Source: a virus. Taken from it: a DNA stretch of 22,110 bases. Each line of letters opens with the position of its first letter. The first letter of the stretch is position 1. The position numbers and the translations under genes are program-made. The notes beneath the pieces are model-generated. The model was given only the letters and a program-made list of their open reading frames with translations. It was not told where the DNA came from and made no database searches. Positions 14,860 to 20,684 of the stretch are shown here, piece after piece. The stretch spans positions 1 through 22,110 of IMG/VR virus record IMGVR_UViG_3300030430_000495. One strand, 5' to 3'.

Positions 14860-15147
14860 TTAAGTCTCCAATAGTTTCACAAGTTCCGAATGCCCAGCGG
14901 CTCGAAATTGGTTTGCAAGTGTGGTGCGGTCTGAACGTATAGCTTGTCTTATACCCTCAACCAACACCCCTCGAATCTGGTCTTTAAATGCTTCTGCCTG
15001 TTCTCTTACAACAGGATGGGAGTTTCCACCCACATATATAATCTTGTTCAGGATTTGTTCTGCCATCTCTTCGGCAGTAAAACCCCGTCCTGACACTGTG
15101 TTAACCGTAAAGTTACCTATCTGTAATGCGCCATTAGCACTCAGCAT
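14860..15147 (-). CDS. Small helical phage protein of unknown function
   Basis: A 95-residue protein that starts in a TAATG-type overlap with the second adaptor gene. The first 25 residues are polar with short strands (GALQIGNFTVNTVSGRG); residues 24-95 look fully helical and amphipathic (EEMAEQILNKIIYVGG, VVREQAEAFKDQIRGVLVEG, TTLANQFRAAGHSELVKLL). No named family is recognised. The position after the adaptor and before small tail proteins suggests a structural or assembly role. Confidence 0.75.
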   Translation of the reverse strand: MLSANGALQIGNFTVNTVSGRGFTAEEMAEQILNKIIYVGGNSHPVVREQAEAFKDQIRGVLVEGIRQAIRSDRTTLANQFRAAGHSELVKLLET

Positions 15148-15773
15148 TACACCACCTCACTTCTAGTTTGACCTGAACGATAGGTATCTTCACGTAATTT
15201 CCCATCCCCAAGGTTTTTCAACAGTAATATTGCTTGTTTATACAGTTCTGTATAAAGGTTAACCATGTCAGATTCACCTTTTTGAAAACGTATGGCTTCA
15301 ACTAAAGCTCCATTTAATAGCGCAGAGTCAAAGTTAGTGCCTAACCAAGTAGTTCCAGCGGTGACTATAGACTCTGGGTAATAAGCAAAATGTAGTTCAG
15401 CAGAAAAACTAGCGTTAGGTGTTGGGCCTACAATAAAAGTATCCGAATCAAATATAGCGTAGTGCTTGGGTATTCCTGTTGTTGCTGGGTTAGGATAAGC
15501 CTCACGTATAAAGTTAGAATCTTTGTCTAACAAGTATATGTAATCACTGCCGCTTATAATTGCTAGAGAATATACATACAGCATATTAGTCGGCATCGTT
15601 AAATACTTGTTACCAGACGTAAGCGTGCCGGTCTGGTTTTTACGAAGCGCAGGAAGCTGTACAGTGTTGTATATCTTTTGCTCTGCTTGTTGAGCAAACA
15701 TAGCGTGCTGATCTGCCGTAAACGTCTGTTCGCAGATGTCTTCTACATTTGCTTTTAGCTCAGTGTAATTCAC
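15147..15773 (-). CDS. Head-tail adaptor-like protein (second copy)
   Basis: A 208-residue protein beginning at GTG 15773, sharing one base with the TAG stop of the upstream 57-residue gene. The layout is that of connector/adaptor proteins of short-tailed phages: N-terminal helices (YTELKANVEDICEQTF, HAMFAQQAEQKIYNTV), a beta core at 45-130 (GTLTSGNKYLTMPTNML, then FIVGPTPNASFSAELHFAYY) and C-terminal helices (ALLNGALVEAIRFQKGE, NLYTELYKQAILLLKN). Such proteins dock under the portal ring and carry the tail. It is similar in plan to the 230-residue protein at 17766, from which it is separated by three genes. Confidence 0.7.
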   Translation of the reverse strand: MNYTELKANVEDICEQTFTADQHAMFAQQAEQKIYNTVQLPALRKNQTGTLTSGNKYLTMPTNMLYVYSLAIISGSDYIYLLDKDSNFIREAYPNPATTGIPKHYAIFDSDTFIVGPTPNASFSAELHFAYYPESIVTAGTTWLGTNFDSALLNGALVEAIRFQKGESDMVNLYTELYKQAILLLKNLGDGKLREDTYRSGQTRSEVV

Positions 15774-15946
15774 TACGCCATTGGCCCTCGCGCCATTGTG
15801 CCTTTGGTGGCCGCACCAGTGCCACGTATTTTAATGCCACTAGTTTTCATGTTGATCGGCTTATTAACATCCGTGCCAGCGTCATACACTGTTGGCTCGC
15901 TTGGATGCTCTATAATCTTTGGAGCTTTTTTAGTTTCACGTTTCAT
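15773..15946 (-). CDS. 57-residue conserved-looking phage protein
   Basis: A short gene starting at ATG 15946: the protein opens MKRETKKAPKIIEHPSEP and ends with GIKIRGTGAATKGTMARGPM followed by Ala. The Gly/Ala/Lys-rich tail GTGAATKGxMARGPMA is one I associate with short proteins found near head-tail genes in marine phages. The stop TAG shares its last base with the GTG of the following adaptor gene, and the start lies 9 bases after the stop of the cupredoxin-like gene, so it fits exactly between two genes. The protein is basic and probably unstructured at the ends. Function unknown; a small virion or assembly component is likely. Confidence 0.78.
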   Translation of the reverse strand: MKRETKKAPKIIEHPSEPTVYDAGTDVNKPINMKTSGIKIRGTGAATKGTMARGPMA

Positions 15947-15955
15947 ATTGTACCT

Positions 15956-16606
15956 CTACACTATAGTTATGTTGCCGACCATAGAGCTATGACTTGTGCA
16001 TTGATACACTAAACTTGTATCACTTGGCTCATGTGGCACGATAAATTGTGTTAAACCCGTTGTAGAATTATAGTTTTCTGTAACCCCCGTTGTAAAAGCA
16101 GAGCCACCGTCTGAGGTTCTAATCTGCAACGGGTGGCTTGATACATTAGCAGTATTATCTATAAGGTAAGTATGACCTTTATAGAAAGTGAAGTTAGGGT
16201 TGTTACCAGCCGTAGCACCGGGGCCGGTAAAAGTAAATGCAGAAGTCCCCACCACGCCTGCCGTATATTTAGTTACAGGCCCAGTTGTTTCATCATTTAG
16301 CCTAATCCACGCCCCACCATGTGCAAAATAAAGTCCTCCCGTTGCATGAACGTGAGCCACAGCACCATGATAAGTAGACGCACTGGGTAAATCACTCAAA
16401 GCCGCATAATAAAATACAATTTTATTAGCACCGGAACTCACATCTAATAAACCGCTAGAGTCTATAATGTCCGTAAGAGTCGTACCATTTCCAAGCGCGG
16501 CATAAACTTCATTAAAGTTGTCATTGATTTTATCCGCACCCGCACGAAGAGTATCGCCTGTTCCGTCATTGGCAGAAGAACCTATGCCTACTGTTTGTTT
16601 TGCCAT
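15956..16606 (-). CDS. Virion structural protein with C-terminal cupredoxin-like domain
   Basis: A 216-residue protein. Residues 1-38 (QTVGIGSSANDGTGDTLRAG, then DKINDNFNEVYAALG) are the opening found in many phage appendage proteins. Residues 60-105 are a small beta domain. Residues about 125-216 look like a cupredoxin fold: a strand and turn at NPNFTFYKGHTYLID, His158 in SSHPLQI, and the C-terminal signature YQCTSHSSMVGNITIV with Cys203, His206 and Met209. This parallels the plastocyanin type 1 copper ligands (one distant His, then Cys, His, Met followed by VG-x-I-x-V). Copper binding is not shown; the domain may be used only as a stable fold. It starts 3 bases after the zinc-ribbon gene. 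Confidence 0.8.
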   Translation of the reverse strand: MAKQTVGIGSSANDGTGDTLRAGADKINDNFNEVYAALGNGTTLTDIIDSSGLLDVSSGANKIVFYYAALSDLPSASTYHGAVAHVHATGGLYFAHGGAWIRLNDETTGPVTKYTAGVVGTSAFTFTGPGATAGNNPNFTFYKGHTYLIDNTANVSSHPLQIRTSDGGSAFTTGVTENYNSTTGLTQFIVPHEPSDTSLVYQCTSHSSMVGNITIV

Positions 16607-16609
16607 GCT

Positions 16610-17071
16610 CTATCCTTCGTCGAATGTCTTTGCGGTTGAGTCAAGCGTAACTGAAGTGCTGTCAAATCTAGCCGCGCTTGTTGCTGAAATACTTACAGAC
16701 CCTATATTTCCTACAGCGTTTACACTACCGCTTGCTTGCACCACATTACCTGAGACAACTCCTGATAATGTGACTTCACCCACTTTGCCAAACCCAACCA
16801 CTATGGAAGGGTCTATTGGCTCTATGTGCGCCCTGCTTGCTGCTAACTCCGCAAAATCCGGTCTAGGATTTCTTATAGCCTGCGGATCATCTACCGGAAA
16901 CTCACCTAATCTATTTTGTGGATGATCCGGGTTCCAACACTCAGGACACGCTTTTAATTCTGTAACCTTGTTCTTTTTTACTAAGTTTCTAAGTTCTCTC
17001 AGTTCATACTGAAAGCCGCATATATCACATATAGCTAACGCTCTCTGGCTAGAAGCAAAACGCTGTGTCAT
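16610..17071 (-). CDS. Zinc-ribbon structural protein
   Basis: A 153-residue protein with an N-terminal four-cysteine zinc ribbon: Cys15 and Cys18 in ICDICGFQY, Cys42 and Cys45 in KACPECWNPDHPQ. The segment between them is helical and basic. Residues 90-153 are a regular series of beta strands (VGEVTLSGVVSGNVVQ, AVGNIGSVSISATSA) rich in Val, Ser and Gly, as in small virion proteins. It lies 2 bases after the first adaptor gene and 3 bases before the cupredoxin-like gene, so it is probably part of the head-tail joint or a nearby appendage. A DNA-binding role for the ribbon is possible but not shown. Confidence 0.75.
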   Translation of the reverse strand: MTQRFASSQRALAICDICGFQYELRELRNLVKKNKVTELKACPECWNPDHPQNRLGEFPVDDPQAIRNPRPDFAELAASRAHIEPIDPSIVVGFGKVGEVTLSGVVSGNVVQASGSVNAVGNIGSVSISATSAARFDSTSVTLDSTAKTFDEG

Positions 17072-17073
17072 GT

Positions 17074-17766
17074 CTACCTCACGCCATACATGCGCGGCAC
17101 TAAGCTAATAGATGCCTTTTCTCTATCCTCTTGTGCAGCTAAATCAAACTGTCTTTCATACTCTGTCTGTAGCATGGGTATACGTGGTGCTAATTCTGGA
17201 TCTTTCTGCGCTATGTAATATGCAAGCCCTGCAACAAGACAAGGCAAAAATCTAAAATTTACATCCGCAGTTTCTACGCCACTACCTGCGTCCTGTATGC
17301 GCCGCATTCTGTAGTATTTTAAAACATACGTGCTAGACGCATCTGGAACAGGCCATACAGTAACGGAAGGATTGGCTTGTCCTCTGTCTATGTATATCTG
17401 TATAGGGCGTCCTTGTGTTAACTTGTTAGGTATACTTGCGTAAGTAGAAACGCTTATACGAGATATACTAAGATCAGACTGAGTATACACATCACCGCTA
17501 CCAGTGCGTATAACATGCTCAAGCAAATCAATGGTATCCGCCGGTAGGTCATACGACGAAGTTCCTTGTACCAAACTGATGGTGCCTTCATCTATAGTCC
17601 ACATGTTGATACCACGGTTCTGCCACTCAATAGTGAGTAGGTTCATTGACCTACGTGCAGTACGCAAGTCATAACCCGAACGCATCTCACGGCCAGCACG
17701 TTCCCACGCTTCTTCAGCGATCTCCGTGAAGTCCATATTGAATGTGGCAGTTCCCGAGGTAGCCAT
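17074..17766 (-). CDS. Head-tail adaptor / tail tubular protein A-like
   Basis: A 230-residue protein that begins MATSGTATFNMDFTEIAEEA. It has N-terminal helices (EIAEEAWERAGREMRSGYDL, ARRSMNLLTIEWQNRGINMW), a central beta region (ISLVQGTSSYDLPADTIDLL, then PIQIYIDRGQANPSVTVWPV) and C-terminal helices (RFLPCLVAGLAYYIAQKDPE, IPMLQTEYERQFDLAAQEDR). This is the plan of adaptor or tail tubular A-type proteins of short-tailed phages, which form the ring between portal and nozzle. The start is 3 bases after the stop of a 55-residue basic gene. The family call is from residue pattern and from the neighbouring genes. Confidence 0.75.
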   Translation of the reverse strand: MATSGTATFNMDFTEIAEEAWERAGREMRSGYDLRTARRSMNLLTIEWQNRGINMWTIDEGTISLVQGTSSYDLPADTIDLLEHVIRTGSGDVYTQSDLSISRISVSTYASIPNKLTQGRPIQIYIDRGQANPSVTVWPVPDASSTYVLKYYRMRRIQDAGSGVETADVNFRFLPCLVAGLAYYIAQKDPELAPRIPMLQTEYERQFDLAAQEDREKASISLVPRMYGVR

Positions 17767-17769
17767 TGT

Positions 17770-17937
17770 TTACTTCTTCTTACGGCGCATTGCAGCTTTC
17801 TTTTTAGCCTTACCGCCTTTTTTCATGCCAGTAACTTTTTTCATGCCGGTCATTCCACCGCCACGCATACCACGCATACCTGTCTTACCGCCTTTCTTCA
17901 TACCTTTCTTCATAAAACCTTTTTTAGCACCGGGCAT
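17770..17937 (-). CDS. 55-residue Met/Gly/Lys-rich basic protein
   Basis: A short gene overlapping the end of the acidic 190-residue gene by 14 bases and ending 3 bases before the first adaptor gene. The product has 9 Met in 55 residues and is otherwise almost entirely Gly, Lys, Arg and Ala, with repeated steps such as GFMKKGMKKGGKTGMRGMRG and TGMKKVTGMKKGGK. It has no acidic residue. Such a chain is unlikely to fold alone and could bind DNA or RNA or be packaged with the genome; that is inference. It is the last of the basic small-protein run. Confidence 0.72.
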   Translation of the reverse strand: MPGAKKGFMKKGMKKGGKTGMRGMRGGGMTGMKKVTGMKKGGKAKKKAAMRRKKK

Positions 17938-18496
17938 CGCTAAGTCTCCTATAAAAATTAGTACGCAATTCGTACATGTGTTTTACATCATATTCTTGAA
18001 AATACTTATCGTAATATCCAAGAGGTCTTAACTTCTCTGCGGCTTTCTCTAATTTAGACAACCGTTGCACAAACAAGAGTGCATATTCTGTTTCTGATTG
18101 AGGTTCAAACTCTCCTTCGTCGAACAACTCATTAGCTTCATCTTCGGGGTGAAATCCCATCACCCACATATCTTTGTCTCTAAATACATTGTTTGCTATA
18201 GCTTCATTAACGCTATCTACAAACTCGTGAAACTCGTCTTGATCTTCTATAAAAGCAGTGTCTGCTATTACCACTAAGTCTTTTTTATCACTCCAGTTGT
18301 GAAGTGCCATGTATAGTCTTTTAAAATCGTCTTCTTCAAATTTAAATACTATATCTACTTTGTTCTCTTGCCATGCTGCTTTCGCATATGGACATGGCGG
18401 TAAATCATTGAACTCTGGGTTACTAACTTCTAAAGTATGCTTTGACCATTCTTTTATTTCATTGACTATGTTGTTGCGTTCTGTCCAAGTAATCAT
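17924..18496 (-). CDS. Acidic 190-residue protein of unknown function
   Basis: The only large acidic protein among basic neighbours. It opens MITWTERNNIVNEIKEWSKH, has a distinctive DLPPCPYAKAAWQENKVDI segment (about residues 31-49), a central alpha/beta part (DIVFKFEEDDFKRLYMALHN, DLVVIADTAF, WVMGFHPEDEANELF) and C-terminal helices. I associate the PCPYAKxAW element with uncharacterised proteins of marine viruses but know no function. No metal site or nucleotide-binding loop is clear. The start overlaps the upstream basic gene by four bases (ATGA). A protein this acidic beside many basic ones could be their binding partner, which is speculation. Confidence 0.8.
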   Translation of the reverse strand: MITWTERNNIVNEIKEWSKHTLEVSNPEFNDLPPCPYAKAAWQENKVDIVFKFEEDDFKRLYMALHNWSDKKDLVVIADTAFIEDQDEFHEFVDSVNEAIANNVFRDKDMWVMGFHPEDEANELFDEGEFEPQSETEYALLFVQRLSKLEKAAEKLRPLGYYDKYFQEYDVKHMYELRTNFYRRLSDARC

Positions 18497-18786
18497 TTCT
18501 TCTTTACGCTCTTTCTCGCTTTGCGTAATGACTCCTTTCCTCTTTTGGCTATGGCAGCTTGTTGTGGTTTCCCTGCAACCTTGGCTCTTTGTTCTAATAC
18601 CGTTAGTATTTGAATTTTCCTAGCGAAAGGTTTGTTTACATTCTTAACTTTTCTTACTGTATCTCTGGCGTCCTGCACAGTGGCGTATTTAATACCTACT
18701 GTATCTTTTGGATTCTCATCAGTGTACAGCCTTCTGCCACTGCCTTTTGGTTTCTTACCTGTTCCTTTCTTTGGGTCTTTAGCCAT
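18493..18786 (-). CDS. Small basic phage protein
   Basis: A 97-residue, strongly basic protein. It opens MAKDPKKGTGKKPKGSGRRL, then YTDENPKDTVGIKYATVQDA, and continues with helical segments (ARDTVRKVKNV, PFARKIQILTVLEQRAKVA) and a Lys/Arg tail (KRGKESLRKARKSVKKK). The TDENPKDTVxIKYxTVQDARDT element seems a conserved core in short marine phage proteins, from memory. TAATG coupling with the preceding gene fixes the start. A nucleic-acid-associated or virion role is inferred from charge and position only. Confidence 0.78.
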   Translation of the reverse strand: MAKDPKKGTGKKPKGSGRRLYTDENPKDTVGIKYATVQDARDTVRKVKNVNKPFARKIQILTVLEQRAKVAGKPQQAAIAKRGKESLRKARKSVKKK

Positions 18787-19091
18787 TATCTTTTCTTGGC
18801 AACCTTTTTCTTAGCAGGCTTCTTTCGGCGTGCCGCTTCTACCCTTCTGGGTTTACCCGCCGGTTGTCCTATGCGTTTCTTCTGTGCAATTCTTTTTCTT
18901 TTTTCTGCTGCGGTCATCTCACCAGAAGTTTTGGGTGTCTTACTGGAAACTCGTTTAGACGGTCTACAATAAGGAGTACCACGCTTTTCACCTTTCTGCC
19001 GTCCACACGCTTTACCCGTGCGAACGTCTTTCCAATCCTCTTTGAACCAGCGTTTTAACGCCAGCCCTTTCTTAGTTTTTCTTACTGCCAC
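18786..19091 (-). CDS. Small basic Cys-containing phage protein
   Basis: I place the start at GTG 19091 (reading MAVRKTKKGLALKRWFKEDW), giving 101 residues and a 20-base overlap with the preceding gene; a GTG nine codons upstream (19118) would overlap it by 47 bases. The core is KRWFKEDWKDVRTGKACG, RQKGEKRGTPYCRPSKRVSS and KTPKTSGEMT, with two cysteines, followed by a Lys/Arg/Ala tail of about 45 residues resembling a histone-like tail. The YCRPSKRVSSKTPKT element is one I remember from short proteins of phages and large DNA viruses with no known function. Metal binding or nucleic-acid binding is possible but not shown. Confidence 0.72.
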   Translation of the reverse strand: MAVRKTKKGLALKRWFKEDWKDVRTGKACGRQKGEKRGTPYCRPSKRVSSKTPKTSGEMTAAEKRKRIAQKKRIGQPAGKPRRVEAARRKKPAKKKVAKKR

Positions 19092-19272
19092 GAGATTTAT
19101 TTCCGTAGTTCTTAGCACCCACTTTACGACACTTAGCTATGGCACCAGAGGCGTAAGCGGAGGGAAATACTCTGTATCGCGCTTTTACCTTGTGGTAGCA
19201 CGCATCCTTAGTAGACCCGCCTTTCTTAAAAGTTATGGGCCTAATTTTACCCATGCCTCTAGACTTCATCAT
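19072..19272 (-). CDS. Small basic phage protein with PSAYASGA motif
   Basis: A 66-residue basic protein, ATGA-coupled to the upstream gene (tandem ATG codons at 19272 and 19269). The core DACYHKVKARYRVFPSAYAS followed by GAIAKCRKVGAKNYG is a pattern I remember from very many short phage and giant-virus proteins, with two conserved-looking cysteines. The tail is GNKSRGSKKN. Function is unknown; a structural or nucleic-acid-associated role is only suggested by charge and by its place between other small basic proteins. Confidence 0.78.
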   Translation of the reverse strand: MMKSRGMGKIRPITFKKGGSTKDACYHKVKARYRVFPSAYASGAIAKCRKVGAKNYGNKSRGSKKN

Positions 19273-19568
19273 GCTCGTGTCTTCCCACGTTGTGCTATTC
19301 CATCACGAGGGCATTTCATCATGCCACCACGTTTAAATCCTTTTACACCGCGTCCTTTTAATATATCCGCTTGAGTTACCTTCCCATCTTTATTTAGGTC
19401 AGGAAAAGACTTTTTGTCTTTCATTGGGCCACCCTCTGCAAACCGACCTTCATCGGCTTTCATAAACTCGCGCCCCACGCTTTGTGGAACACCTGTTTCT
19501 TTAGCGAACTTTGGGTTGTTAGCCACCGCCGCCATAAACTTATGTTGCTTCTTAGATTTGCTAGGCAT
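19269..19568 (-). CDS. Small phage protein with an EF-hand-type loop
   Basis: A 99-residue protein coupled to the pqqA-like gene by TAATG. Residues 1-40 (SKKQHKFMAAVANNPKFAKE, then GVPQSVGREFMKADEG) match a short element common in phage proteins. Residues 57-68 read DLNKDGKVTQAD, with Asp57, Asn59, Asp61, Gly62 and Asp68 at the positions of a calcium-binding EF-hand or dockerin-type loop. Residues 70-99 are basic and Gly-rich (LKGRGVKGFKRGGMMK). The calcium loop is seen from spacing only; the helices normally flanking it are short or missing. Function unknown. Confidence 0.75.
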   Translation of the reverse strand: MPSKSKKQHKFMAAVANNPKFAKETGVPQSVGREFMKADEGRFAEGGPMKDKKSFPDLNKDGKVTQADILKGRGVKGFKRGGMMKCPRDGIAQRGKTRA

Positions 19569-19639
19569 TAACTATTCTTAAAGTACATAGTGACTTCAAA
19601 ACCTAAGCGAATCTTTTCGTATGTTGGTTTAGTCCACAT
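19568..19639 (-). CDS. pqqA: PqqA-like PQQ precursor peptide
   Basis: A 23-codon gene. In host PQQ biosynthesis PqqA is the ribosomal substrate: radical SAM enzyme PqqE, with chaperone PqqD, crosslinks a Glu to a Tyr, and the peptide is then cut out to become the cofactor. The product here has Trp2, Lys4, Pro5, Arg11-Leu-Gly and the hallmark FEVTMYF with Glu15 and Tyr19, the same positions as in the 23-residue Klebsiella PqqA (LGLEVTLY). Length is exactly typical. A perfect AGGAGG lies 5 bases upstream and the TAA overlaps the next ATG by one base (TAATG), so it is a real translated gene of the operon. No pqqB, C, D or E is visible in the window, so host enzymes would have to process it. Identity strong by motif; activity untested. 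Confidence 0.88.
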   Translation of the reverse strand: MWTKPTYEKIRLGFEVTMYFKNS

Positions 19640-19644
19640 AATAA

Positions 19645-19650
19645 CCTCCT
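19645..19650 (-). promoter_or_regulatory. Consensus ribosome binding site of the pqqA-like gene
   Basis: AGGAGG on the minus strand, 5 bases (TTATT) before the ATG at 19639. It lies in the short gap after the stop of the preceding basic gene and has no other gene to serve, which supports translation of the 23-codon peptide. Confidence 0.85.
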
Positions 19651-19657
19651 ACTATTT

Positions 19658-19948
19658 TTAACATTTCCATCGTCTTCTGGCTTGACGAAGCCTAGAGTTA
19701 GGATTCTTAGCCGCTTTTGGAAACTTTTTCATCTGCCCCGCAGAACGCGCACAAAAAGACTTGCGGCGTTTTGCAGCTTTACTACCTTTCTTGACTTTAC
19801 CCGTTACTGCTGTTTGCAACTTAGAGCCGGGATTGTCCCTACGATATTTAGCCACACCCTTTTTGGTCATACCTGCGCCAGCCTTAGTTGGACGCTTGTG
19901 ACCACCTTTAATGGTGTGGCCTTTCATAGTTCCCTTCTTCTTAGCCAC
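19658..19948 (-). CDS. Small basic phage protein ending RRWKC
   Basis: A 96-residue, very basic protein (almost no acidic residues). It opens MAKKKGTMKGHTIKGGHKRP and has the core GAGMTKKGVAKYRRDNPGSK, LQTAVTGKVKKGSKAAKRRK and SFCARSAGQMKKFPKAAKNP, ending RLRQARRRWKC. I recall this as a conserved short-protein family in phages of aquatic bacteria (possibly DUF6321; the number is from memory). Two cysteines, one at the last residue. Start ATG 19948 overlaps the previous gene by 8 bases. A role in DNA condensation or as a virion protein is inferred from charge; not shown. Confidence 0.8.
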   Translation of the reverse strand: MAKKKGTMKGHTIKGGHKRPTKAGAGMTKKGVAKYRRDNPGSKLQTAVTGKVKKGSKAAKRRKSFCARSAGQMKKFPKAAKNPNSRLRQARRRWKC

Positions 19949-20540
19949 AAAACACCGTCACGTTGGAAATATTAGTCAACGTCAAAATCGTAAAGTCACT
20001 GCCGCTATTACTGCGCTGCGTAAGAATACCTTCATCTGGTATGGTCACACTATCGGCAAAAGATGCGGAAGAAGCAGGAGTATCCACTTGCATAAGCAAA
20101 GTCCCACTAGTGCTGTTCAAGTTAAACTTCAACGATCCCGCAGATCCTGCACCTACATAATAAACGCTCTTAATTCTAGTGCGTCCAAACGCTAGCGAAC
20201 CTGTAGTGCCTATACTGACATTACCAGCAGATGCACCACTGGCTACTATGCTAGTGACCACTGTATAAAAGTTAGTAGAAGTAGCTGTACTAGCGTTCGC
20301 GCCTGTGACTACTTCTGTAGTTGCTTGCCCATGTAAGCTACCAACCTTTATACCCGTGATGGTAAAAGTTATGCCTCTGTCATCTCCGGCAGAGGTAAAC
20401 AACAACTTATACCCAGTTCCAAAAGGACTCACATCATTAGTAACCAATGTGATAGCCCCTGCACCAGATATAGATGCCGCTGCTTTTAGTAACGTAGCAC
20501 TAGTAGACGGAGTGATGGCGAAAATATCACCTCTAGACAT
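19941..20540 (-). CDS. Beta-rich virion structural protein
   Basis: A 199-residue protein rich in Ser, Thr, Gly, Ala and Val, opening MSRGDIFAITPSTSATLLKA. It is built of repeated short strands (AITLVTNDVSPFGTGYKLLF, ITFTITGIKVGSLHG, FYTVVTSIVASGASAGNVSI, SVYYVGAGSAGSLKFNLNST) and ends NISNVTVFCG. There are no catalytic or membrane motifs. An AAGGAG site lies 6 bases before ATG 20540. Its place shortly after the capsid gene suggests a head decoration or small head protein; similar uncharacterised proteins occur in marine phages, from memory. Confidence 0.78.
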   Translation of the reverse strand: MSRGDIFAITPSTSATLLKAAASISGAGAITLVTNDVSPFGTGYKLLFTSAGDDRGITFTITGIKVGSLHGQATTEVVTGANASTATSTNFYTVVTSIVASGASAGNVSIGTTGSLAFGRTRIKSVYYVGAGSAGSLKFNLNSTSGTLLMQVDTPASSASFADSVTIPDEGILTQRSNSGSDFTILTLTNISNVTVFCG

Positions 20541-20543
20541 GAT

Positions 20544-20672
20544 CTACTCCTTAATTTCGCCGCGTAAAACAGCAGCTTTATACTCAGCAGTGCCGGGTAC
20601 AAGACTGCCTGTCGCAGCTTTTTTAGGGGCCGCTTTCTTTTTAGCGGGTGCCTTTTTCTTAGCCGTAGTCAT
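20544..20672 (-). CDS. 42-residue Lys/Ala-rich protein
   Basis: A short gene filling the gap between two structural genes, with a GGGGG-rich ribosome site before ATG 20672. The N-terminal half is a Lys/Ala/Pro tract (TTAKKKAPAKKKAAPKKAA) like the tails of histone H1 or HU-type proteins. The C-terminal half is TGSLVPGTAEYKAAVLRGEI, a small helix. It ends 3 bases before the next ATG. Binding to DNA in the capsid is plausible from composition but not shown. Confidence 0.75.
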   Translation of the reverse strand: MTTAKKKAPAKKKAAPKKAATGSLVPGTAEYKAAVLRGEIKE

Positions 20673-20684
20673 AACTACCCCCTA

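Noticed and set aside
19018-19374. Plus-strand frame of 118 codons
   Set aside because: Antisense to two small basic genes with clear translational coupling on the minus strand.
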